Part shown: piece after piece, positions 16,219 to 25,010 of the stretch
How the letters are laid out: each line of letters starts with the position of its first letter
How positions within the stretch are numbered: position 1 is the stretch's first letter
Assembly (NCBI GenBank): GCA_030691545.1
Contig: JAUYEE010000144.1
Location: 1 to 35,149, forward strand
Source of the DNA: a bacterium
GTDB lineage: Bacteria > Auribacterota > JABMQX01
Length of the DNA stretch: 35,149 bases
Direction: 5' to 3'
Notes under the pieces: generated by a model
Databases searched by the model: none
The model's input: the letters and a program-made list of their open reading frames with translations, nothing else
What the model was told of the DNA's origin: nothing
Program-made: the position numbers and the translations under genes

Positions 16219-17313
16219 TTACCGGGCGCCGATGGCGCCGAGGAGGTCCTTTGCCCTCTTGCCAAAGCGGCGGTCATTGACGTAATTTCGGACCTCGCCG
16301 AGCGCAGACCTGTCGCCGAGAAGCGCCATTGCCGCCGCCACTTCCAGGCGAAGCGGTGTATCGTAAGTCGCGTAAGTGCTGCTGGAGATGTTAACCATTC
16401 CGGACTCGACGAAATAGTAACCGCCAACCGTCTGCACAACTTTTTGCAGGGCAGTCTCGAAGGGCACGTCCCACATCGAGAGTCGGAACGTGCTAAGGTT
16501 CGTCGGGTCGGCGGCGGAGGTGTTTAACTTGAAGAGAACCTCGTCGTCCACGCGGATTTCGATTCCGGAAACCTCGGAAAGCTTGTCGAGAATCTGGGCG
16601 AAGTGAACGAACTTGCAGTCGAGGTTCACGTTCTTTTTCATTGCTTTTTCAACTTCGCGGTTGGCGGCGGCGGGGCGTTCGGCGGGCTCCGAGGACTTGC
16701 GGTCACGGTAGAGCTGCCGGAGCGACGCCAGCGCGCTCGGGTCGCCGAGCGTGCCGAGAGCGAATGCCGCGGCGCGGCGCACTCGCGGGCTTTCATCTTG
16801 AAGAAGGGGAATGAGCTTGGGCACATAGCTTTTGTCGCCGCTCCTAAGAATGGCAAGAGCGGCGAGTTGCCGAACGAGGGGGTCTGCGTCATCGAGGGAC
16901 TGAGACACTTTGTCGAGCGCATCCGCTGTGGCGAGGTTTCCGAGGGCAAACACCGCGGCGCGTCTCACGCCGTAGTGGGGGTCCTTGAGGGCCTGGACGA
17001 ACGCCTCTTTCGCCGTCTCGTGGCGAAGCAGACCGAGGCAGAATATCGCAGCGCGTCTCACAAGGGGATCAAGGTCAGAACAGAATCGAGCAAGCTCTGC
17101 CGCATCCTCGGAGAAGCGGTATGCGATGGTATAAACGGCGTAGGCCCGGAGATGCGCGTCTTGCCCCTGGAGGAGTCCCGCGAGTTCCGCCCGAGAGGGG
17201 GCAGCAATTCCCTCTGACTCCGGTGTGGCTGCCCCGGAGGGTAAGGCAAAGGATAGGCAAAAGAGCACTGCCAACGCACACGACGCTGGGCCGTTCGGGA
17301 CTCGATGAAGCAT
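16219..17313 (-). CDS. Periplasmic HEAT-repeat protein with STN (secretin short N-terminal) domain
   Basis: 364 aa from ATG 17313, with GGAAGGAAG upstream; an alternative start at 17346 adds 11 residues. A signal peptide (CALAVLFCLSFALPSGAA) is followed by four or five HEAT/PBS-lyase-like repeats between about 40 and 190 (DPLVRRAAIFCLG, YGVRRAAVFALG, SPRVRRAAAFALGTLGDPSAL). Residues about 212-300 resemble the STN/secretin N0 fold: VNLDCKFVHFAQILDKLSEV, IEIRVDDEV, then WDVPFETALQKVVQTVGGYY. The STN fold is known in secretins and TonB receptors as a docking module. A last HEAT-like helix pair closes the protein. It sits upstream of, and on the same strand as, the DUF362 gene across a 214-bp gap. 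Its partner is unknown. Confidence 0.65.
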   Translation of the reverse strand: MLHRVPNGPASCALAVLFCLSFALPSGAATPESEGIAAPSRAELAGLLQGQDAHLRAYAVYTIAYRFSEDAAELARFCSDLDPLVRRAAIFCLGLLRHETAKEAFVQALKDPHYGVRRAAVFALGNLATADALDKVSQSLDDADPLVRQLAALAILRSGDKSYVPKLIPLLQDESPRVRRAAAFALGTLGDPSALASLRQLYRDRKSSEPAERPAAANREVEKAMKKNVNLDCKFVHFAQILDKLSEVSGIEIRVDDEVLFKLNTSAADPTNLSTFRLSMWDVPFETALQKVVQTVGGYYFVESGMVNISSSTYATYDTPLRLEVAAAMALLGDRSALGEVRNYVNDRRFGKRAKDLLGAIGAR

Positions 17314-17581
17314 CACTTCTACTTCCTTCCATGCTCGCGTTGTCATTCGAGCAACCGCTCGCTCGATGCGATAGGTCCGAAGAAGCGGTCTAACCTCGCT
17401 GTCCTTAGAATAACACGGAGCAGCGTTGCAGCCCAGGCTTTTTCTCCGGCCGCTCCTCGCTCGCTGACGAGATGCGCTTTTTGGACGTGGGAGGGTGTGC
17501 TATGCTGTTGCGGAGAATCGCGACGAAACCCCGATGAGAAGGTCATCGGGCACAAGACACGCCAGCCGGAAAGCCGCGCAG

Positions 17582-18826
17582 ATGGACATGAAAGGACAAT
17601 CGGAAGATAACGATCGCCGGAAAGGGTCTCCTTCTTGCGACCCTCGTCTTTCGGGTTTCCTCGCGGGCGGGCTACTTTTCCTTTCCATCGTGATGGGGTA
17701 TCTCGTGTTTCTCCGTATTGAACTGGCGCTGGCGAAACCCCGGCGGGAACATCTTTTTCAAGTGTTTCTTGTCCGAAGCGAGCGCGTGTGCGGGACAACT
17801 GAGACGAGGCTGGACATGTTTTCGCTTTACCGGGGCGAGGGGAGTTCCGAGTGGGCGAACTACGAGTACAGCGGCCGGATGATGATCACGGACGCTCGAG
17901 GCGGGATCGGGGTGGACTTCCTTGTTCAGGACAACAAGGGGAAGGAAATCTTTTATAGGGTGAGTCGAGTCGGGGAAACGTCTGAGTTCACGCTGCGCGG
18001 CCATGGCCTTGTAGTGGAGTACGACGAAAACGTGGACACGAGGCTTCGCCCAAAACCGTGGAATTGGTATCGGTTCAGGATACGCGTCGAGGAGGAAGAG
18101 GGTCACACCAGAATCCGTGGAAAAATCTGGGAGGAATACACCCCCGAGCCCGAGAAATGGAAGGTTGAGTTTCTCGACAAAAGCCCCGGCAGAAACGCCC
18201 GCGGGTCCATTGGTCTCGAGGCGACCGGAAGAGGGGAGAAGTTCTTCGACGATCTGCTTGTCAGGCCGATTGGTTTAGGGGAACAAGGCAAAGCGTGGGC
18301 GGAGATTGAGATGAGAGGTGGGGAAAAGGAACCCGGAAACGCGCAGAGACTCTTATTGAAAACCGACAGGGCCCCATGGAACGGAATCCCTCTCTTTGAG
18401 GAGAACTTCGAGGGATACCCCGTGGGCGCCCACCCGGCCGGCTGGCGAGACCTGACGGACACTATGGACTTGTCCGATGTGGCGGATAATCTCTCACGCT
18501 TCTTTGACCTGACCATCGTGGACTTCGCGGGGCCGTGGGACGAGGTGGTTGACCTGGGAACGATGTGTCTGGTGTTCGCGGCGGCCGGTTTCTTCGCAGG
18601 AGCCGCTCGGAAGAGAAGAAACCGGTGGCGCCGCGCGAAAGCGACAGGGCGAAGAGCATCCGGCATTCTCCTGGAGTTCCTGCCATTCCTCCTGGTGTTT
18701 GCATACGGCGGTATCCCGCCAAAAGGTGCTCTCGTGATTGTTTACGCGGCCGCCGCCATTTTAGCGGGCTGGACCTGGATTCTTCTGGAGCGCGCTGTCG
18801 CTGTAATCATCAGCCCGAGCCGGTGA
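17582..18826 (+). CDS. Membrane-anchored protein with a lectin-like extracytoplasmic domain (unrecognised)
   Basis: 414 aa if started at ATG 17582 (GGAAAG 8 nt upstream); starts at 17495 or 17534 in the same frame are possible. One N-terminal membrane helix (FLAGGLLFLSIVMGYLVFL) is followed by about 280 residues rich in beta strands. The pattern resembles concanavalin/LamG or DUF1080-like sheets (YEYSGRMMITDARGGIGVDF, NWYRFRIRVEEEEGHTRI, KFFDDLLVRPIG). The end holds three further hydrophobic helices (LGTMCLVFAAAGFFAGAA, LLEFLPFLLVFAYGG, IVYAAAAILAGWTWILLE). The central domain probably lies outside the cytoplasm. I do not recognise a named family. It is divergent from the HEAT/STN gene. Confidence 0.55.
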   Translation: MDMKGQSEDNDRRKGSPSCDPRLSGFLAGGLLFLSIVMGYLVFLRIELALAKPRREHLFQVFLVRSERVCGTTETRLDMFSLYRGEGSSEWANYEYSGRMMITDARGGIGVDFLVQDNKGKEIFYRVSRVGETSEFTLRGHGLVVEYDENVDTRLRPKPWNWYRFRIRVEEEEGHTRIRGKIWEEYTPEPEKWKVEFLDKSPGRNARGSIGLEATGRGEKFFDDLLVRPIGLGEQGKAWAEIEMRGGEKEPGNAQRLLLKTDRAPWNGIPLFEENFEGYPVGAHPAGWRDLTDTMDLSDVADNLSRFFDLTIVDFAGPWDEVVDLGTMCLVFAAAGFFAGAARKRRNRWRRAKATGRRASGILLEFLPFLLVFAYGGIPPKGALVIVYAAAAILAGWTWILLERAVAVIISPSR

Positions 18827-19053
18827 GTGCAGGAAGAGACTTGCCCGCTCGAGCCAGGCAGAAGGGCCATGGGGCGGCGCCGGGCGACACCCACATCCCC
18901 GTCGCGTGCAGCGTCATCAGCGCTGTCCGGTGCTTGAGGTTGCGAACCGACGAGAAAAACCCGAAAGGCCTCTTTCTTGCTCGAGACTGCGTCGAGCCTC
19001 TTTTGCCGCTTCAGGCAAGGCAACTGTTCGATGCCCCCGCTCCCTCCTGAGTG
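18827..19053. other. Intergenic gap, nothing recognised
   Basis: 227 bp between convergent genes. Short reading frames here have no protein-like character, and I see no clear terminator hairpin. Confidence 0.5.
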
Positions 19054-21090
19054 TCACTTTTTCCGATAGAGAATCAGATCGGACCCGGGAGCTTGGGAAA
19101 TGGTCAAGTCGAGTGCTTTGGCCAGTTGTTCTCCGGTGAACGACTCGCGCCGGCCTGTAGTGGTGAAGTGGACTTCGTAGGTCGTCGCGGGGTTCAGCCC
19201 CTTTGGTTGCACGCGGAGCGTGTCCTCTTGGCATTCCTTGCGCCGGAAGGCCAAAACCATCCCTTCATCAAGGTCAGCCCTGTGATATTGTGAAGCGAGC
19301 CATTTGCTCTCGTCCCGACTATAGCCAGTGAGGCCATACCAGTCGCCATTGAGCAGATGGCGAACCTGCTTGTATGTGTCGGTGATCGTCTTGGCCCTGG
19401 ACATGTCGAAGCCCTCGCCGTCGGCGATCCAGCCCAGGATTAGCGACGAGGCAAGGGTGGAGTGGAAAGAATAATCGTCCAGCCGATTCAGAGGAACTGA
19501 CACCAATCCGTTGGGCAGATATTGGCTCATGCCGTAGATTGACGCCTGATCAACGACATTATCGAACCAGTAGTCGCTCTTTTGATGGATGTGGAACCGC
19601 ATGATTGTCTCAAGGTCAATTCGACGGCCACCGCTGGCACACTCCTCCATCAGCGTGTTGGGGTAGCTCGCCTTGATCATGTCCCAATAGGCATACAGGC
19701 CAGCGATGTAATGCATCTCGGCAATGCCCTGGCGGTCGGGCGCGTCATTCTCGCGCCAGAAAGAGAGGGGATCAATATTGCAGTCCTGCCTGTACACCTC
19801 GAAGCCGGGGAGTTTCAGATATTCCTCGACGATGCCAAAGAAGTGCTTCTGGACTTCCGGCAGACCGAAGTTCAGGAGACCGCCCCCGTCGCCGGACTTT
19901 CTGCGCAGTACCCAGTCGCCGCGGTTGCGAGCGATGTCGGTGCCCTCGACAACACGCTCGGGTTCAAACCAGAGACCATAGACCATTCCGAGGTCTTTGG
20001 CAGCCTTCGCCACCGGGGCCATTCCGCGAGGGTACTTCGTCTTGTCCACGTCCCAGTTGCCCGCGCCGGAGGGCCATCCCCCTCGAAACCATCCAGCGTC
20101 CGTGATGACCGCTTCCACGCCCAGGGGCTGCAATGCCTTCATCAGAGAAATCTGATTTTGCTCGTTGCACTCGTTGAGCCAGCCACCGCCGCGGGTAAAA
20201 CAGGTGTTGCAGAACAGGATTGGGTCCGGCTTTCTTCCCCGGTACGTCGCCGCGTAATGACGGTAGAGGAGCCGCCGGAACTGCGAATTGCTCGACGAGG
20301 GATCCCCCTCGTGAAACAGCACTAACATCCTCGGCGTGCGGACTCTCTCGTCTGGCAGCAATCGGAAATGCGTTTGTTCCAGCCCGGCTTTGATATGGAG
20401 CCTCGGGCCGGCGGGCCCCTCTTCACGGCTTAGCGCCGCCTTCCATTGGCCAGACCAACCGACGGCGATGATGACCGCCCGCCCGCCGCAATCCACTCGG
20501 AGAAATGGGAAATCCTCGTTGCTCGACCGTCCCCCGCCGCCGCCCATTATCTCGACCCTACCCGGTTCCAGCGCCACCTCACTGACTTCGAAGTCAGTCG
20601 GATTCGATGGGGCGCCATTGGTCTTGTGAAGCACGAAGGGCACCCTTTCTCCCTTCGGCCCTCCCATGAACATGTCCATCGCCTGGACGTCTTCAATAAT
20701 GGGCGTCGCAACGGCGCCCGTATTCTTGAAGAACAACACCCATTCGGCAGCCGGGAAATCCTCGAACAGCGTCAAGTCGTATGTGACACTGAGGCCGGAC
20801 TCGGCGTCGGTCCATTCTGTTGTGAGGAGCGTGCGGTTGCCGCCAACGGCGGCCTTCGTGCGCGCGCATTTCCACTGTGGCAGTAAGCCTCCGGATAGGG
20901 CCCCACCGTATTTGAAGCTGAAAGGAATCGCATTCGGTCGTATCCTGTCCAGCCCTATCTCATTGCCACAGGCTGTCTCATCGCTGCCCACGACGCCAAG
21001 GGCCTCAGCACACGCCGTACAAAGGAGAATAACGAGTAGAACGGCGACAAAGATGAAGCTGCCGCATTGTGAGCCTGCTGTCCCTTTCAT
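19054..21090 (-). CDS. GH36 alpha-galactosidase, secreted
   Basis: About 678 aa. Two adjacent ATGs (21093 and 21090) are possible; GGAGG is 3 and 6 nt upstream respectively, so 21090 is preferred. An N-terminal hydrophobic signal (FIFVAVLLVILLCTACAEA) suggests export; CTAC is only a weak lipobox. A beta-sandwich domain precedes the TIM barrel. GH36 landmarks are clear: ITDAGWF near 330, YGLWFEPERV near 372, nucleophile D437 in YRQDCNIDP (KWD in other members) and acid/base D493 in EECASGGRRID. It hydrolyses terminal alpha-galactosyl residues; the galactose could feed galK. It is the last gene of a minus-strand group with the VWA and GH51 genes, though a GH51 remnant lies just upstream. Confidence 0.88.
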   Translation of the reverse strand: MKGTAGSQCGSFIFVAVLLVILLCTACAEALGVVGSDETACGNEIGLDRIRPNAIPFSFKYGGALSGGLLPQWKCARTKAAVGGNRTLLTTEWTDAESGLSVTYDLTLFEDFPAAEWVLFFKNTGAVATPIIEDVQAMDMFMGGPKGERVPFVLHKTNGAPSNPTDFEVSEVALEPGRVEIMGGGGGRSSNEDFPFLRVDCGGRAVIIAVGWSGQWKAALSREEGPAGPRLHIKAGLEQTHFRLLPDERVRTPRMLVLFHEGDPSSSNSQFRRLLYRHYAATYRGRKPDPILFCNTCFTRGGGWLNECNEQNQISLMKALQPLGVEAVITDAGWFRGGWPSGAGNWDVDKTKYPRGMAPVAKAAKDLGMVYGLWFEPERVVEGTDIARNRGDWVLRRKSGDGGGLLNFGLPEVQKHFFGIVEEYLKLPGFEVYRQDCNIDPLSFWRENDAPDRQGIAEMHYIAGLYAYWDMIKASYPNTLMEECASGGRRIDLETIMRFHIHQKSDYWFDNVVDQASIYGMSQYLPNGLVSVPLNRLDDYSFHSTLASSLILGWIADGEGFDMSRAKTITDTYKQVRHLLNGDWYGLTGYSRDESKWLASQYHRADLDEGMVLAFRRKECQEDTLRVQPKGLNPATTYEVHFTTTGRRESFTGEQLAKALDLTISQAPGSDLILYRKK

Positions 21091-21173
21091 CATGTCCCTC
21101 CTTGGCGCATGAATTTGGAGGCAGATTTTCGTGACTTCTCTTGTCGCTCCGAGAGTTTTGCCTGCTTCGGCAA

Positions 21174-21304
21174 GGAATTTCCCTGTGCGATTCCATGGCT
21201 TAAAGCTCGGCCTGAAACTTCAGCACCGTCAGCGACAGCGCGGGGAAAGTGTAGTCAAATTGAGCGGACTGGACGGACAGGGAGAATGCGACCGGCCGCA
21301 CCCG
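21174..21304 (-). pseudogene. C-terminal remnant of a second GH51 gene (34 codons)
   Basis: Minus-strand 21304 to 21200 reads RVRPVAFSLSVQ...FDYTFPALSLTVLK...AEL and then TAA. It matches the last 34 residues of the intact GH51 protein at 25 positions. At DNA level 21174-21304 and 24880-25010 align over 131 bp without gaps at roughly 82% identity by hand, and the match continues about 26 bp past the stop codons. No upstream GH51 sequence remains; the VWA gene stop is only 48 bp away. Confidence 0.75.
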
Positions 21305-21351
21305 CGGAAGTGCTCACCGCAGCATCGTGCCGTCGTCAACTCCCAACTGAC

Positions 21352-24300
21352 TTATTCGACCTGGATGACCCGATAGAACCTGCGCCTCACCCCAAGGGCC
21401 CCACTATCCGTCCATGAGGCTGTCGCGCCGGCGGCGACGATTTCTTCGCTCAGGTCGTTCCACTCCGGATCACCAATGTCGCCCTTCCATTGGACGCGAT
21501 ACCTCATGCCATCCTGCGCCCTCCAGGCAATATCCAGACCGGCGCCACCCGACGGGAATAGGGTCGTAACCTGCAGATACTTCGGGAGCACCAGAGGGTT
21601 AATGTCCTGAGTCGTCTCTCTGAGGCTGGCCATATTTTCTAACTTCAAGCCGAACTCAAACACATTAGTCATGACCTGGAGCGCATCGAGGAACGCGATC
21701 AAGTCATCAATATCATCAATCATGTCGCAGAATGTGGGATACCAGACACAAGCGATGGCGGTCACTGCCTGCAAGGCGCGGACTGCGGACGTGATAGTGC
21801 TCAGCAGAGACTCCCAGTCGTCAATTGAATCCTGGAGCTCCAGGGCGTCCCAGGCTTCCTCATTGAGCGGCATCATGACATCGAGGGAGAAATGCCAGAA
21901 GTCGTATCCCATGCTGTTCTCGCGCGTACCGCGGTCGCCGGCCCCGTAGAAGTTCCGCGCCCTGTCGAGCGCGTCCTCCATCTGGTGCAGCAGCGGTTCG
22001 CTGTAGAGCGGCCTGAGCATGACCCGATTGCAGAACATCCGGGCCAGGATCTCGATGGCGAAGTCGTCATTGATCTTCCCCCCCTCGTAATTCTCGACGC
22101 ACACCTTGATAACCAGGTGAGTCAGAGGGAGGATGAAGTCCCGCAAGGGACCCGGGCCGACCGATTCATCCGCCTGTAATCTCAAGAAAACTTTGTCGAG
22201 TTCTTCGAGGAGTTTCTCCTTTCCACCGAGCTGCGCTATGGCGTCGTTGACCAGGGCTTTGATGTCGTCCTGGAAATCTTCACTGTCCCAGCCGCCAAAG
22301 CCGAGGTCGAAGAAGGCCATCATTGCTTTCCGAAAGATTTCCCTGGCCTGCTCGGGGATGTCAATATAGGAAGCCAGGGCATCGAGGAGCTTCTGTTTGA
22401 CTACGTCTACGATTTCGTCCTTGACCTCATCCATGGCGACATCGAGCGCGAGGTCTATCACGGATTTCAGCACTCCCTGCATATCGTCCCATTTTCCGAG
22501 GATTATGGTGTTGACGAGAGTCTTGAGGAGGCCTATCAAATCCGACCGCACCGGAAGTTGCTCGATAAGCTTGGGGAGGACCTCCCTGACAAATGGCCCC
22601 TTTACGTAATCAAGGAGTGCGTCCGCGAGCGTCTCTACCGCGCCATAGGCGCCTATCGCTTCCGGGTTTGGGCCGAGTGGCGGCACGGAATAGGCGAGAA
22701 GTAGCGCTATATTGGCGGCAACCTTATACCAGGAGTGGAGGTCATCGCCCGTGTTGGTCAGCCTTTCGAGCAGCTCCCGAAGTTCTTTCGCGCCCTCGAT
22801 GAAATCCTCAACGGCGCGCTCAACCTCTACCTCGGCATAACCTGTGCTGTTGACGTAACCCGAAAGCGCGACATAGAAGCGCTTGACCGCCTCCAGCTCC
22901 CTCCAGTCCACGCCTCCTTCTTCGACCTGAGCGAGCCACGCCAAGGCTTCATCGGCAAAGCGGACGAAAGGCTTCTCCGTATATCCCCACTTCCTCAGGT
23001 CATTAAGGAGGCCCCTCGCCTTCGCGAACTCAATTTCTTTATCGGGTGTTTGTAGTTGCAACGAGAACGAAGTCCCTCCGCTTTTGACTTCGATGCGCTC
23101 CCTCTTTATATACCGTAACTTCTCGTAGTCATACCAGCCCCCGCCGCCCCAGGCAACCAGGTAGTACTTCCCCACATCAATGTCCTGAACAATCTGTCCC
23201 CCCGTCGGCGACATCTGCCAGTAGCGCGTCTCCTTTCGGTCGCCCATCTCCGCATAGAGATAGACCCAGACATCGTCCGCGGGATTGCCCAGCTCATCCG
23301 TAACTGATATGACCACCTGGGCGTCCTCCATGTAGTCCACCGGAGTGTAGTAGAAAACCCCCTCCAGAAATTCGCCGGGGCGCTCCGCGTCAGCGACCTT
23401 GACCGTGACCCTGACGTTATAAGTCTCAGGGTAGTCGGGTAAATCGAGCCTGCTCATCCAGGCAAAGTAATACTGAGAGTCAGCTATATCCCCGCCGGCT
23501 ATTGAGATGTTTTCCTGCTGAAATGGCCAGGGGATGTCCTTTGCCACCCCAAGCTCCTTCAACTTGTCGAATCCGCTGCGCAGGGCCCGAGGGTTCTTGT
23601 CCTCTTCGGCATAGTCTTGCAGCTCTCTGAGGTCTGGCGGCTGGCAGTAGAAAATCTCAATGTCCGGGTACGATTCCTTGAAGAGCACCTCGACAGCCGA
23701 AAGCGCGGCGGCCGTCCAATGCTGGGGATGCCACCAACTTCCGTAGATGGTTTGAGGGATCCCGTCGGTGATGACCACGATTACCTTTCGAGCGTCTTGC
23801 CGGAAGTCAAATTCGGTGGCGTCGGTGGCAAACATCAGGGCATCGTATGTCACGCTCGGCATCCAGGCTTCCCTCCACCCTTCGATACCGTCGTCAATCC
23901 ACGGGCCAATTTCCTCGGCCTCCATGTTTCCGTGAAAGGGTAAAAGGTAAAGCCCTTCCCAAAATCCGGTATCGACAGCGTAGCTAATCGCTCCGAAACG
24001 GAAATCCACGTGGCTCGACTGAAGCCGATTCACAAATTCGTGAAGTTCCGAACGAATTCCGGGCATCTCGTCTGCCAGAGACCCGACGCTATCTACCACG
24101 AAAACAATGTCAAGCTTCTCCGCCGTTACCGACCTTTCCCAGAAGCCGGGTCCGTGGAACTGATAGTCCGGCTCATCAAACGTGATTGTCCGTTCTTCAA
24201 TCACGTCTCCGGACGGAGAGAGGAGAGCCTCGGTGAGCTGGAAATCATCGAGAGTTAGACCAGTCACCCAACCTCCGCTCGAGTCCCTCACCGAGACAGA

Positions 24301-24510
24301 TGCCCAGACCAGACCCGCATCCCATTGCGAGAAATCGTTTATGGTCAGGCGGGCCTGTTCTGGCGAGACCGAAAGCCCCGCCCGAACCAATACCTCACCT
24401 GCTTGTGCCAGTCGGATAAGACTGGCGAATCCGATGAAGAGGAATGCAGAAAAGACGGTTACCCGCTGCGCTATTCTTTTTCGGAGGATTTGAGCGGTGA
24501 ACTTTTGCAT
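21352..24510 (-). CDS. Large secreted von Willebrand factor A domain protein
   Basis: 1052 aa from ATG 24510 (AAGGAG about 7 nt upstream). The signal peptide is VTVFSAFLFIGFASLIRLAQA. A beta domain precedes a VWA domain at about 130-320: LDIVFVVDSVGSLADEM and KVIVVITDGIPQ. The MIDAS motif reads D-S-V-G-S instead of DxSxS, so the middle Ser is Val and metal binding is in doubt. A long helical region (about 480-950) has pairs such as AVEDFIEGAKELRELLERL and VDVVKQKLLDALASYID. The C terminus (MRYRVQWKGD...SWTDSG...RRFYRVIQ) is a small beta module common at the ends of secreted proteins in such genomes. Role unknown; it lies between two GH51 sequences in a glycosidase group. Confidence 0.65.
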   Translation of the reverse strand: MQKFTAQILRKRIAQRVTVFSAFLFIGFASLIRLAQAGEVLVRAGLSVSPEQARLTINDFSQWDAGLVWASVSVRDSSGGWVTGLTLDDFQLTEALLSPSGDVIEERTITFDEPDYQFHGPGFWERSVTAEKLDIVFVVDSVGSLADEMPGIRSELHEFVNRLQSSHVDFRFGAISYAVDTGFWEGLYLLPFHGNMEAEEIGPWIDDGIEGWREAWMPSVTYDALMFATDATEFDFRQDARKVIVVITDGIPQTIYGSWWHPQHWTAAALSAVEVLFKESYPDIEIFYCQPPDLRELQDYAEEDKNPRALRSGFDKLKELGVAKDIPWPFQQENISIAGGDIADSQYYFAWMSRLDLPDYPETYNVRVTVKVADAERPGEFLEGVFYYTPVDYMEDAQVVISVTDELGNPADDVWVYLYAEMGDRKETRYWQMSPTGGQIVQDIDVGKYYLVAWGGGGWYDYEKLRYIKRERIEVKSGGTSFSLQLQTPDKEIEFAKARGLLNDLRKWGYTEKPFVRFADEALAWLAQVEEGGVDWRELEAVKRFYVALSGYVNSTGYAEVEVERAVEDFIEGAKELRELLERLTNTGDDLHSWYKVAANIALLLAYSVPPLGPNPEAIGAYGAVETLADALLDYVKGPFVREVLPKLIEQLPVRSDLIGLLKTLVNTIILGKWDDMQGVLKSVIDLALDVAMDEVKDEIVDVVKQKLLDALASYIDIPEQAREIFRKAMMAFFDLGFGGWDSEDFQDDIKALVNDAIAQLGGKEKLLEELDKVFLRLQADESVGPGPLRDFILPLTHLVIKVCVENYEGGKINDDFAIEILARMFCNRVMLRPLYSEPLLHQMEDALDRARNFYGAGDRGTRENSMGYDFWHFSLDVMMPLNEEAWDALELQDSIDDWESLLSTITSAVRALQAVTAIACVWYPTFCDMIDDIDDLIAFLDALQVMTNVFEFGLKLENMASLRETTQDINPLVLPKYLQVTTLFPSGGAGLDIAWRAQDGMRYRVQWKGDIGDPEWNDLSEEIVAAGATASWTDSGALGVRRRFYRVIQVE

Positions 24511-24905
24511 GGGCCAACTCCTTGTCTTCCCCACGAGGGAGAGGCACCCCCGCCTTCCCAAGTTCCACCATGGCCAGGGGCAAGATGGACGCGACGCCAA
24601 CCGTGGCGACCACACCCGGAGAGCCTCTACTTAGTGAGGCTACGTTATTTTTCCCCTGCTTGGTTACGTCCCGAGAGGGTTATAAGAACCGACTTGTGAA
24701 TACACTATACCCCTTTTCGGCGATTCGAGCCACCCTTTCAGCGCTTGCCCCGTGGAAGCGTTTATGCCAAAGCGAGCCTGGCGATTCCCAGTTGCGATGA
24801 TTTCGGCTGGACTTGCCCCCCGGTGGCCTACCAGCGGGCCGACCGCTCCCAGATCATCCAGCACACCTCGGCTCCCTATGGAATTCTTCCGTGTGATTCC
24901 GTGGG
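24511..24905. other. 395-bp gap between the GH51 and VWA genes
   Basis: No gene. A hairpin AGCCTC/GAGGCT lies at 24622-24641 and is followed on the plus strand by a T-rich stretch, but no plus-strand gene ends here. On the minus strand, TATAGT and TATAAC boxes near 24690-24715 could be -10 elements for the VWA gene, without convincing -35 boxes. 24880-24905 belongs to the GH51-derived direct repeat. Confidence 0.4.
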
Positions 24906-25010
24906 CTAAACCTCGGTCAGGAGCTTCAGCACGGTCAGCGACAGCGCCGGAAAGATGTAGTCAAATTGCACGGACAGGACGGACAGGGAGGATGCGACCG
25001 ACCGCACCCG
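24880..25010 (-). repeat. Direct repeat partner of 21174-21304
   Basis: 131 bp covering the last codons, the stop and about 26 bp after the intact GH51 gene, matched gap-free at 21174-21304. The two copies are in the same orientation and flank the VWA gene about 3.7 kb apart. Confidence 0.75.

Noticed and set aside
24622..24651. Intrinsic terminator (hairpin plus T-rich tail) on the plus strand
   Set aside because: No plus-strand gene precedes it; on the coding (minus) strand the hairpin has no U-tract. Recorded only as a hairpin.
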